This document shows, one piece after another, positions 1-4,704 of a DNA stretch of 6,829 nt. The stretch spans positions 1 to 6,829 of the forward strand of contig CAMZHY010000200.1 of NCBI GenBank assembly GCA_947307005.1, written 5' to 3'. The notes under the pieces were generated by a model, which saw only the letters and a list, made by a program, of their open reading frames with translations, was not told the DNA's origin and searched no databases. Each line of letters begins with the position of its first letter. The first letter of the stretch is position 1. The position numbers and the translations under genes were made by a program. This stretch comes from an uncultured Planctomycetaceae bacterium. GTDB lineage: Bacteria > Planctomycetota > Planctomycetia > Pirellulales > Thermoguttaceae.

Positions 1-482
1 ACGTTTTTCGTCGGGGCTTGGAACCCGTAGATCGCGCCGCAGGAGTGATAGTCCGGCTCCTGCCCGAAGTCGTCGAGGAGTTGGATTTCGATCGTGTTCG
101 GAATCCAGTTGTCCTTGTCGGAGCATTGAATCAAGAAGCCGCTGTTCGTGTGTTCGGAGAGGTTGAACTCGAAGGAGCAGACGAACGCGGAATACTTGGC
201 CTTGGTCCAGATGACCGCGTCTTTATTGGCGCAGAGTTCTTTGTCGTCGTTGAAATACCAGACGCCTTCCGGGAAATCGGCGTCTTCGAGGTTTTCGCCG
301 AAGAGGGGCTTCTGCCCGTCGGGACGCATTCCCATGAATCCGCCGAAGAATCCGCCGCCGCGAGGACCGCGCATCTGGCCCGGGCGGGGGCCGTCGGGTC
401 GACCGCCCTGAGGAGGCTGGGCGAACGCCGTCGCGCCGACGAGAAGGAACGCGACCATAAGAGAAAGAGTGGAAAGTCTCAT
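1..482 (-). CDS. Secreted DUF1080 (3-keto-disaccharide hydrolase-like) protein, C-terminus cut by window edge
   Basis: An open frame runs from ATG at 482 to the window edge with no stop (160 codons visible). Residues 1-21 form a signal peptide (MRLSTLSL, hydrophobic core, AFA before Q), so export is expected. A Gly/Pro/Arg-rich linker follows (about 22-57). From residue 60 a DUF1080 domain begins, with the hallmarks NSGFLIQ, NWIPNTIEIQLLDD and CGAIYGFQAP. DUF1080 has a concanavalin A-like lectin/glucanase fold, and characterised members cleave 3-keto-glycosides. Activity on a particular sugar here is inference. The visible domain matches domain 1 of the neighbouring gene (697-2112) at about four of five residues, so the two are recent paralogues. 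AAAGG lies 6 bases before the ATG. The gene has its own promoter candidate at 566-593. Confidence 0.9.
   Translation of the reverse strand, partial: MRLSTLSLMVAFLLVGATAFAQPPQGGRPDGPRPGQMRGPRGGGFFGGFMGMRPDGQKPLFGENLEDADFPEGVWYFNDDKELCANKDAVIWTKAKYSAFVCSFEFNLSEHTNSGFLIQCSDKDNWIPNTIEIQLLDDFGQEPDYHSCGAIYGFQAPTKN
205..239. repeat. 35-bp exact direct repeat, copy 1 (DUF1080 paralogue)
   Basis: This stretch is identical base for base to 1799-1833. It encodes the ELCANKDAVIWT segment at the same place in both DUF1080 paralogues. Identity at silent positions points to recent duplication or gene conversion. Confidence 0.85.
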
Positions 483-565
483 TTTTGACCTTTCAAAACA
501 AGGTGGGACGTCGCGCGACGCTATCTCCATATCGGCGCGGGCGCGACGTTTAAAAACTTTCCCGC

Positions 566-593
566 ATTATACGGAATCGCGCCCGGCTTTCAA
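566..593 (-). promoter_or_regulatory. Sigma-70-type promoter candidate for the single-domain DUF1080 gene
   Basis: On the minus strand TTGAAA (588-593) and a perfect TATAAT (566-571) are separated by 16 bases. Transcription would start near 559, giving a leader of roughly 75 bases before the ATG at 482. This is the best-matching promoter in the window, but sigma-70 consensus use in this lineage is assumed. Confidence 0.6.
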
Positions 594-614
594 TAAACGC
601 AAGAAGAAATTCGG

Positions 615-650
615 AAAAAGTTGCGAAACTTTTCCGCGTCAACTCGCAAC
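615..650 (-). terminator. Likely intrinsic terminator of the two-domain DUF1080 gene
   Basis: Read on the minus strand, GTTGCGA (644-650) pairs with TCGCAAC (620-626) across a 17-base loop and is followed directly by TTTTT (615-619). It lies about 47 bases past the stop of the two-domain gene and before the next promoter. The loop is long, and a smaller AAGTTGCGAAACTT hairpin overlaps it. Confidence 0.5.
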
Positions 651-696
651 GTCCCGTTGAAATAAGCGAACTCCCACGCTTTCTGTAGCGACCAGC

Positions 697-2112
697 TCAG
701 TTTTTGTCGGTTTGTTGATCCGACGCGGGCTTTCCCCAGATCATGATATTGCGATATTCGACGGGATTCTTTTCATGGAGCCCCTGGAATCCGACGGAAC
801 CGACGAAGGGCGTTTCGGCGGGCGCCTTGTTGATCAGCCACGAGAAGGGCTTGGAGCCGTCGGGGTTTTCGTCGGCCTTCTTCCATTGGGATTTGAGCAT
901 ATGGGTCGTGAGCTGATCGTTGAGGACGACGTAAATATCGGGTCCGAGGACGGAAATCGTCATATGGTTCCATTCGCCGGGCGCTTTGCAGACGTTGAAG
1001 TCGGGCGCGCGGCGTCCGTAGATCGCGCCGCAGTCGCTCATGTCGACGTCACGTCCGTAAGAATCGAAGATTTGAACTTCAAGGGAGTTGGGAATCCAGT
1101 TCGCGCGATCCGTCGCCTGGATGACGACGCCGCTGTTGGCGTCTTTGGTCGTTCTGAACTCGAAGTCGAGGACGAAGTTCTTGTATTCGTCTTTGAGCCA
1201 GATCATTTCGTCCTTGTTCGCGCGGAGGATTCCATTTTCGTCGATCGACCAGACGGCGGGGTCGAAATCCGCGTTTTCAAGCTTGTCTCCGAAGCAGGAT
1301 CGCCACCCTTCTTTTGTTGTGTCGGCGTTGCGAATCGGCGAAAACTGGACGTTGCGGATTTTGATCGGCGCGTTTCCGTGAAGCCCTTGGAACCCGATAT
1401 AGCCGTAAGGTTCAAAGGACGCGAGCGTTTTACCTCGGAACTTCTCTTCGATTTCCGTTCCGTCGGGCCCGACGGCGGGGTTGAACCATTCCGCCGTGTC
1501 GATGCGGTTTACGAGTTTGCCGTTGAGGGCGACCGAGACGAGCCGCCCTTCGCAAACGATCGTCATCGTGTTCCATTCGCCCGGTTTCTTTGTCGCGTTC
1601 TGATAGGGCGCTTGGAACCCGTAGAACGCGCCGCACGAATGATAGTTCGGCTCTTTGCCCGCGTCGTCGAGGAGCTGAATTTCGAGCGTGTTGGGAATCC
1701 AATTGCCTTTATCGGAACATTGGAAGAGGAACCCGCCGTTGGCGCCTTCGGAGAGGTTGAAATCGAACGAGCAGATAAACGCGGAATATTTTTCTTTCGT
1801 CCAGATGACCGCGTCTTTATTGGCGCAGAGTTCCTTCTGATCGTTGATTTCCCAAGAGCCTTCTGGGAAATCGGCGTTTTCGAGGTTCTCGCCAAAGAGC
1901 GGAACGGGACCGTCGGTTAAACGAAAGAGTCTCGTGATTCCCGCGCCGATTCCAACGGCGTTGCGCGGCCTGTCCACGTATCGCGGTTTGGGAACGGTTC
2001 GAGTCGCCGTCGCTTCCGACTTTTGCGGCGCGTTTTCCGTCGATTCTTGAGCGAATAGCATGACGCCGTTTAAAAGTAACGCGGCGGATAAAAAGAGCGC
2101 TTGAATTTTCAT
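697..2112 (-). CDS. Secreted protein with two tandem DUF1080 (3-keto-disaccharide hydrolase-like) domains
   Basis: The protein is 471 residues. Residues 1-21 (MKIQALFLSAALLL to LFA before Q) are a signal peptide and about 22-68 a Thr/Pro/Lys-rich linker. Domain 1 spans about 71-258 (NWIPNTLEIQLLDD, CGAFYGFQAP, KPGEWNTMTI, YIGFQGLHG, IKIRNVQF). Domain 2 spans about 274-459 (NSGVVIQATD, NWIPNSLEVQIFD, CGAIYGRRAP, APGEWNHMTI, VGFQGLH, EYRNIMIW). The family is a lectin/glucanase-like fold, some members hydrolysing 3-keto-disaccharides; most members have one domain. The frame stays open upstream to 2253, but the start at 2112 is preferred because AGGAG sits 7 bases before it and the signal peptide begins there. 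Domain 1 is far closer to the neighbouring single-domain protein than to domain 2, so internal duplication is older than gene duplication. Substrate is unknown. Confidence 0.92.
   Translation of the reverse strand: MKIQALFLSAALLLNGVMLFAQESTENAPQKSEATATRTVPKPRYVDRPRNAVGIGAGITRLFRLTDGPVPLFGENLENADFPEGSWEINDQKELCANKDAVIWTKEKYSAFICSFDFNLSEGANGGFLFQCSDKGNWIPNTLEIQLLDDAGKEPNYHSCGAFYGFQAPYQNATKKPGEWNTMTIVCEGRLVSVALNGKLVNRIDTAEWFNPAVGPDGTEIEEKFRGKTLASFEPYGYIGFQGLHGNAPIKIRNVQFSPIRNADTTKEGWRSCFGDKLENADFDPAVWSIDENGILRANKDEMIWLKDEYKNFVLDFEFRTTKDANSGVVIQATDRANWIPNSLEVQIFDSYGRDVDMSDCGAIYGRRAPDFNVCKAPGEWNHMTISVLGPDIYVVLNDQLTTHMLKSQWKKADENPDGSKPFSWLINKAPAETPFVGSVGFQGLHEKNPVEYRNIMIWGKPASDQQTDKN
1799..1833. 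repeat. 35-bp exact direct repeat, copy 2 (DUF1080 paralogue)
   Basis: Identical to 205-239, at the equivalent codons of domain 1 in the two-domain paralogue. Confidence 0.85.
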
Positions 2113-2119
2113 GATAAAG

Positions 2120-2124
2120 CTCCT
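2120..2124 (-). promoter_or_regulatory. Ribosome binding site that fixes the two-domain DUF1080 start
   Basis: AGGAG on the minus strand lies 7 bases upstream of the ATG at 2112. The upstream in-frame ATG at 2253 would add 47 basic, Phe-rich residues ahead of an obvious signal peptide, so this site decides the start. Confidence 0.8.
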
Positions 2125-2185
2125 ATGCGATAAAATAAGGGGTCGTCGTAAAGCGCGCGGTAAACTTTGTAATCGCGCGAACAAG

Positions 2186-2214
2186 AGTGTACGGATTGGA
2201 CGCCCGCTTGTCAA
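2186..2214 (-). promoter_or_regulatory. Sigma-70-type promoter candidate for the two-domain DUF1080 gene
   Basis: On the minus strand a perfect TTGACA (2209-2214) is separated by 17 bases from TACACT (2186-2191, four of six consensus positions). The start would be near 2179, leaving a leader of about 67 bases. It would also place the ATG at 2253 upstream of the transcript. Confidence 0.55.
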
Positions 2215-2241
2215 GCAAATTGAGAAGAAAAATCGCCTAAG

Positions 2242-2299
2242 AAAAAAAAACATCAGGAGTTACGCGTCTCGACGCTTTCAAGTATTACGCCAGAGACGC
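2242..2299 (-). terminator. Weak terminator candidate after the DUF3791/DUF3990 cassette
   Basis: On the minus strand GCGTCTC (2293-2299) can pair with GAGACGC (2264-2270) across a 22-base loop. A run of nine T (2242-2250) follows, but 13 bases after the stem. The gap and the large loop make it a non-canonical terminator. Confidence 0.3.
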
Positions 2300-2310
2300 T
2301 CTGTTTGCGG

Positions 2311-2535
2311 CTAGCCGTTCCGCAATTTGGCGCCGTCGTATTCTTCTTTCAAGTCTTCCGCCAGATAATCGTCGCTCATACAATGCAGATCGGCGACGCC
2401 TTCCCGCAACAGTTTATATTCGTCCGAACGATAAAAGAAATCGAGCGCGGCGTCCAAAGATAAACCGCTCTTTTGGGCAAAGAGCGCGATCACCCGGGCG
2501 TATTTTCTTTGCAAAAGGATCGGATTTGCCCTCAT
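2311..2535 (-). CDS. Small cytoplasmic protein, DUF3791-like, third gene of the DUF3791/DUF3990 cassette
   Basis: This encodes 74 residues with no signal peptide or membrane segment. Its N-terminal helix-rich part (NPILLQRKYARVIALFA) leads to a conserved-looking core: FYRS at 34-37, YKLL, GVADLHCMSD and YLAEDL (34-62). I recognise this as a small family that commonly follows DUF3990 genes; assignment to DUF3791 itself is less certain, and the function is unknown. Its ATG overlaps the last codon and stop of the broken DUF3990 frame (ATGA, 2532-2535), indicating translational coupling. A GGGGAG lies 9 bases upstream. Because the upstream gene is frameshifted, ribosomes in that frame stop at 2680, so coupling may be lost and expression would depend on its own binding site. 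Confidence 0.75.
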   Translation of the reverse strand: MRANPILLQRKYARVIALFAQKSGLSLDAALDFFYRSDEYKLLREGVADLHCMSDDYLAEDLKEEYDGAKLRNG

Positions 2536-3009
2536 AGTTTCTCGCTCCCCTCAAAATGAAGATAGGCGTCGACGACTCTTTGCGTACGAATGCAAATCTG
2601 AGAATTCGGTTTCTCATATTTCAGTCTTTTAAGAGCCTCGTCTTTTGATATCATGTCCTGAAAATACAACTCGAATGTATCAATACTTTATCGTTTGCCA
2701 CGCCCCCGTCACAACGTCATAATCAGATTTATCTAGCCCTCTGCGACAATCAAAAACGAAATCAAGCCATTCCTCCGTATACGCTTCAAATACTAGAGTT
2801 TTTACATCGTCCGCTTTAAACGCGGCGTCGTCTAACTCGTATCGGGATACATACGCGTCTTGCCCCATGTTCAAGAATCTTCTGCATAGACTCTTCGCCT
2901 GTTCTAACAGCGGCGTGACATAGAATCCCGGTCCAAAATCCACCCGTTTGCGCGAATGTTTTGTATCCGGTTTTTCCACAACAACGCGAGATCCATGGTA
3001 TACCTTCAT
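2532..3009 (-). pseudogene. DUF3990 (ADP-ribosyltransferase-fold-like) gene broken by two frameshifts
   Basis: From ATG at 3009 the first frame gives 109 residues with DUF3990 hallmarks: YHGS (4-7), DFGPGFYVT (24-32), WLDFV (81-85) and DYDVVTG (96-102), then stops early at 2680. The rest of the domain is present in other frames: GVANDKV in a second frame (about 2704-2685), then a third frame from 2684 to the TGA at 2534-2532, giving 50 residues including IDTFELYFQDMISKDEAL, RLKYEKPNSQICIRTQRVV and LHFEGSEKL. Joined, this is a full-length DUF3990 of about 160 residues. One G appears to be missing in a G run (2703-2707) and one base near 2684-2686. DUF3990 resembles ADP-ribosyltransferase folds and is likely the toxin-like member of the cassette. 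Its ATG overlaps the upstream stop (ATGA, 3006-3009). Real decay and sequencing error are both possible. Confidence 0.85.
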
Positions 3010-3251
3010 AGGCTTACCCCCTGCTCCCGCATGACGTCTTCGATATCTTCCAAGATATAATCTTTGTCCTGAGTGTGAAGGAAGTCATACCCCGGCACAA
3101 TGTAGCTATTCAGAATACAGCTTCTGTCTTTTATCGCCGCATAAACGGACGCGCCGTCTGTTCCATGCTTAAGCGCGAGATTCTCAATACAGAAAACGAC
3201 AAATGCCAGTTCATCCTCAGTTTTTATCGGCGTCGTCTCAATTTTTCTCAT
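3006..3251 (-). CDS. DUF3791 domain protein, first gene of the DUF3791/DUF3990 cassette
   Basis: This encodes 81 residues and is soluble. The family signature is plain: FVVFCIENLA (17-26) and YIVPGYDFLHTQDKDYILEDI (50-70), the usual order and length for DUF3791. The function is not established. Its habitual position directly before DUF3990 suggests a partner or antidote role, which is inference. GAGG lies 8 bases before the ATG at 3251. The stop overlaps the DUF3990 start by four bases (ATGA). No good promoter is seen immediately upstream; the closest candidate is at 3533-3562, before the HipA-like remnant, so the cassette may now be transcribed through that remnant. Confidence 0.85.
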   Translation of the reverse strand: MRKIETTPIKTEDELAFVVFCIENLALKHGTDGASVYAAIKDRSCILNSYIVPGYDFLHTQDKDYILEDIEDVMREQGVSL

Positions 3252-3273
3252 TCGTTTTACCTCGAATCAGTTT

Positions 3274-3467
3274 TTATAAAACGTAACAATACAACCTTAG
3301 ATTCCCACGCGACAGCCCGTCTTCATTAGGCTCCATATCAAGCGGCGGTAGACGCTTACAATTTTCATCGAGCAAACGATGCGAACGACGGGATCCGCAA
3401 GGTTTTCAACGACCGTAAATTTCAGAAGCACCGTGTCAAAGCGCTTTAGCGTATAAATCTTCATCAT
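3274..3467 (-). pseudogene. Frameshifted, truncated remnant resembling the N-terminus of a HipA-like protein
   Basis: From ATG at 3467 (a second ATG follows at 3464) a frame reads MKIYTLKRFDTVLLKF, VVENLADPVVRIV and ends at 3297. In a second frame, about one base displaced near 3361-3366, the reading continues CKRLPPLDMEPNEDGLSRG and stops at 3274. Joined, the order (short N-terminal strand motif, DPVVRIV, K-R-L-x-PLD-x-E-x-x-E-DGL) resembles from memory the start of HipA-domain proteins found near toxin-antitoxin genes in gut bacteria, which normally continue for several hundred residues. Here only about 65 codons remain, ending just before the DUF3791 gene. The coding-remnant reading is better supported than the family name. 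A short non-functional peptide is the alternative. Confidence 0.5.
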
Positions 3468-3532
3468 ATTTTTTCAAGGACGAAACAGCGCCGTTGAAGG
3501 CGAAGAAAGCGTCTCGCGTAAACGCTAATCAC

Positions 3533-3562
3533 ATTCTACCATATTTCATCGAACAACGCCAA
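3533..3562 (-). promoter_or_regulatory. Promoter candidate with extended -10, upstream of the HipA-like remnant and DUF3791 cassette
   Basis: On the minus strand TTGGCG (3557-3562), an 18-base spacer and TAGAAT (3533-3538) preceded by TGG (3539-3541, extended -10). The start would be near 3526, about 60 bases before the remnant's ATG. It probably served the original HipA-like gene and may now drive the DUF3791 cassette. Confidence 0.45.
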
Positions 3563-3619
3563 CAGATAGACTGAGCCTAGAGAAAAGGAATCAAATATTC
3601 ACCGTCGTCTTATGCCAAA

Positions 3620-3895
3620 TTAACGCGTCCCGTCGCGGCATTCTCCTATAAAATCCGCGATCTTCCGCCCGGTCGAACTAAGTGGCGGTTCTTGAGTTCA
3701 GAAATCGGCGTCCAGAGCCATTCGAGGGCGAGGGGCTTGTTTTTGAGGCGTTCGGCGTCGGGGGAGGGCGCGAGATTTTCGGGGGGCGAGGCGAGAGGCG
3801 GGGTCGGCTTCGGAAGGACGTCGAAAAGAGAGGGGGCGGCGACGGGCGCGAGCGCAGGACTGCGTTTTCCAAGCGGCATAGCGAGAGCGTCGATC
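3620..3895 (-). pseudogene. Decayed duplicate of the mutY 3' end
   Basis: Homology to the last 90 or so codons of the intact mutY begins abruptly near 3895 (TLSLCRLENA), switches frame after a one-base deletion, continues ALAPVAAPSLFDVLP, SPDAERLKNKPLALEWLW and LKNR, then shifts again (one C missing near 3680) to PLSSTGRKIADFIG and ends at a TAA (3620-3622) matching the mutY stop position. Similarity seems to run some 12 bases past the stop. A 63-base tract is identical in both copies. One frame is open from ATG at 3924 for 92 codons (stop at 3646), but half of it is out of the ancestral frame, it has no catalytic domain, and I do not treat it as a gene. The copy lies just after the yafQ gene, so the toxin-antitoxin operon is bracketed by two mutY ends. 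Confidence 0.85.
3712..3774. repeat. 63-bp exact direct repeat, mutY-end copy in the pseudogene
   Basis: Identical to 4801-4863, in the same orientation, inside a longer diverged repeat (about 275 bases) shared by 3620-3895 and 4705-4983. Confidence 0.9.
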
Positions 3896-3973
3896 GTTTT
3901 TTTTGCAATATCTTCCGGCGCCATTTTGAGCGCTCTTCCTCGAAAAAACAGGCGTTTCTTAGCTTGAATTCCC

Positions 3974-4252
3974 CTAAAACAGATCGCTGTGACTGCCCGT
4001 GCGTATCAACCGCAGAATCAACGTCTTTTTTAGAACCTTATAAACAAGGAGCCAATCCGGCTCGACATGGCATTCTCGCACGCCTTTATAATTACGGGAA
4101 TTTGTCAGCGCGTGATCTCGATACTTCTCGGGCAACGGCTGCTCGTTGGCAAGTAATGTGATTACCGTCTCCAATCTTTTTGGATCACAGCCTCTTTTAA
4201 CTGCGAGTTTGAAGTCTTTTTTGAACTGGCTGGTAAACTCAATCTTCAGCAT
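3974..4252 (-). CDS. yafQ: YafQ-family mRNA interferase toxin (RelE/ParE superfamily)
   Basis: This encodes 92 residues, the usual YafQ length. YafQ is a ribosome-dependent endoribonuclease that cuts mRNA in the A site and is neutralised by DinJ. The catalytic set known from E. coli YafQ is visible: His47 (YRDH), His62, Asp66 and Trp67 (CHVEPDW), Arg85, His88 and terminal Phe92 (RTGSHSDLF). The toxin therefore appears intact and active, by inference. Its ATG lies inside the antitoxin gene (14-base overlap), with GGAGG six bases upstream at 4259-4263, so synthesis is coupled to the antitoxin. It is followed by the decayed mutY end, with no clear terminator in 3896-3973. Confidence 0.93.
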   Translation of the reverse strand: MLKIEFTSQFKKDFKLAVKRGCDPKRLETVITLLANEQPLPEKYRDHALTNSRNYKGVRECHVEPDWLLVYKVLKKTLILRLIRTGSHSDLF

Positions 4253-4508
4253 TAAGCGCCTCCATCAGATCGGAAACGCTGTCATACGGACCATAGAGTT
4301 CTTCGCCCTTTTCGGACGCCTCTATCGCGGCGAGCGTCGCGGCGTTCGGAACGTTTTTGGTCACTCGAAAAGGAATCTGACGCTCGCGAACAGACTGTCT
4401 CAAAAAAATGTTAAACGCCGACGTTAAATTTAAGCCCAATTCGGAAAAGAGCGTCTCCGCTTCCTTCTTCAGGTTTTCGTCGACGCGAAGAGTTACATTT
4501 ACATTCAT
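4239..4508 (-). CDS. dinJ: RelB/DinJ-family antitoxin
   Basis: This encodes 89 residues, typical of DinJ. The N-terminus (VNVTLRVDENLKKEAETLFSELGLNLTSAFNIFLRQSV, about 3-40) has the ribbon-helix-helix pattern: a short beta strand followed by two helices, used for dimerisation and operator binding. The rest (RQIPFRV, then EASEKGEELYGPYDSVSDLMEAL) is the acidic, toxin-wrapping tail. It should bind and block YafQ and repress its own operon, and conditional degradation of the antitoxin would release the toxin (family knowledge). AGGAGG at 4516-4521 lies 7 bases before the ATG. Promoter and palindrome candidates lie at 4556-4610. Confidence 0.92.
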   Translation of the reverse strand: MNVNVTLRVDENLKKEAETLFSELGLNLTSAFNIFLRQSVRERQIPFRVTKNVPNAATLAAIEASEKGEELYGPYDSVSDLMEALNAED

Positions 4509-4555
4509 AGCGACTCCTCCTAATCTAGATCATACGTAATGCAAAGGAAATGTTG

Positions 4556-4568
4556 GCAAATTATTTGC
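4556..4568. promoter_or_regulatory. Palindromic operator candidate of the dinJ-yafQ operon
   Basis: GCAAAT and ATTTGC form a perfect six-base inverted repeat around a central T. The site lies just downstream of the predicted transcription start, a position where an RHH antitoxin could block transcription. Binding is inference. Confidence 0.4.
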
Positions 4569-4581
4569 AACGCACATAGGT

Positions 4582-4610
4582 ATTATATTATTTCGCGCGA
4601 TTTGAAACAA
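4582..4610 (-). promoter_or_regulatory. Sigma-70-type promoter candidate of the dinJ-yafQ operon
   Basis: On the minus strand TTGTTT (4605-4610), a 17-base spacer and a perfect TATAAT (4582-4587). The start would be near 4575, with a leader of about 66 bases before the dinJ ATG. Confidence 0.55.
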
Positions 4611-4620
4611 TAGGGCGAAT

Positions 4621-4638
4621 AAAAACCGCCAATGGCGG
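4621..4638 (-). terminator. Intrinsic terminator of mutY
   Basis: On the minus strand CCGCC-ATT-GGCGG (4626-4638) forms a compact GC stem followed by TTTTTATT. It lies about 67 bases past the mutY stop and only 11 bases before the dinJ -35 element, insulating the toxin-antitoxin operon from mutY transcription. Confidence 0.7.
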
Positions 4639-4704
4639 CGCTTAGACGACGCGTATAAAAAGTCGGCGCTCGGTCCATGCTTGTTTTCGCAACTTTGCGC
4701 CGAA

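Noticed and set aside
18..488. 156-codon plus-strand frame at the left edge
   Set aside because: It is the antisense shadow of the partial DUF1080 gene, with the same Arg/Val/Glu-rich composition as the other shadow.
712..1920. 402-codon open frame on the plus strand opposite the two-domain DUF1080 gene
   Set aside because: It is antisense to a gene with clear family motifs. The translation is a low-complexity Arg/Val/Glu/Asp mix expected from the codon bias of the opposite strand.
2113..2253. N-terminal extension of the two-domain DUF1080 protein to the ATG at 2253
   Set aside because: The signal peptide and AGGAG both point to 2112, and a good promoter candidate lies within the extension.
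2414..2617. 67-codon minus-strand frame between the small gene and DUF3990
   Set aside because: It is an out-of-frame reading across the DUF3990 C-terminal half and the following gene; the DUF3990-matching frame explains the region better.
3646..3924. 92-codon minus-strand frame as a genuine small gene
   Set aside because: Its centre is mutY tail sequence, while its N-terminal part and last residues lie out of the ancestral frame after two indels, so it is pseudogene read-through.
3896..3926. MAPEDIAKKT peptide joined to the mutY-end copy, resembling the tail of Rpn-family proteins
   Set aside because: About eleven residues are too few to call homology. It would imply a duplicated Rpn-mutY unit, but nothing else in 3896-3973 supports that.
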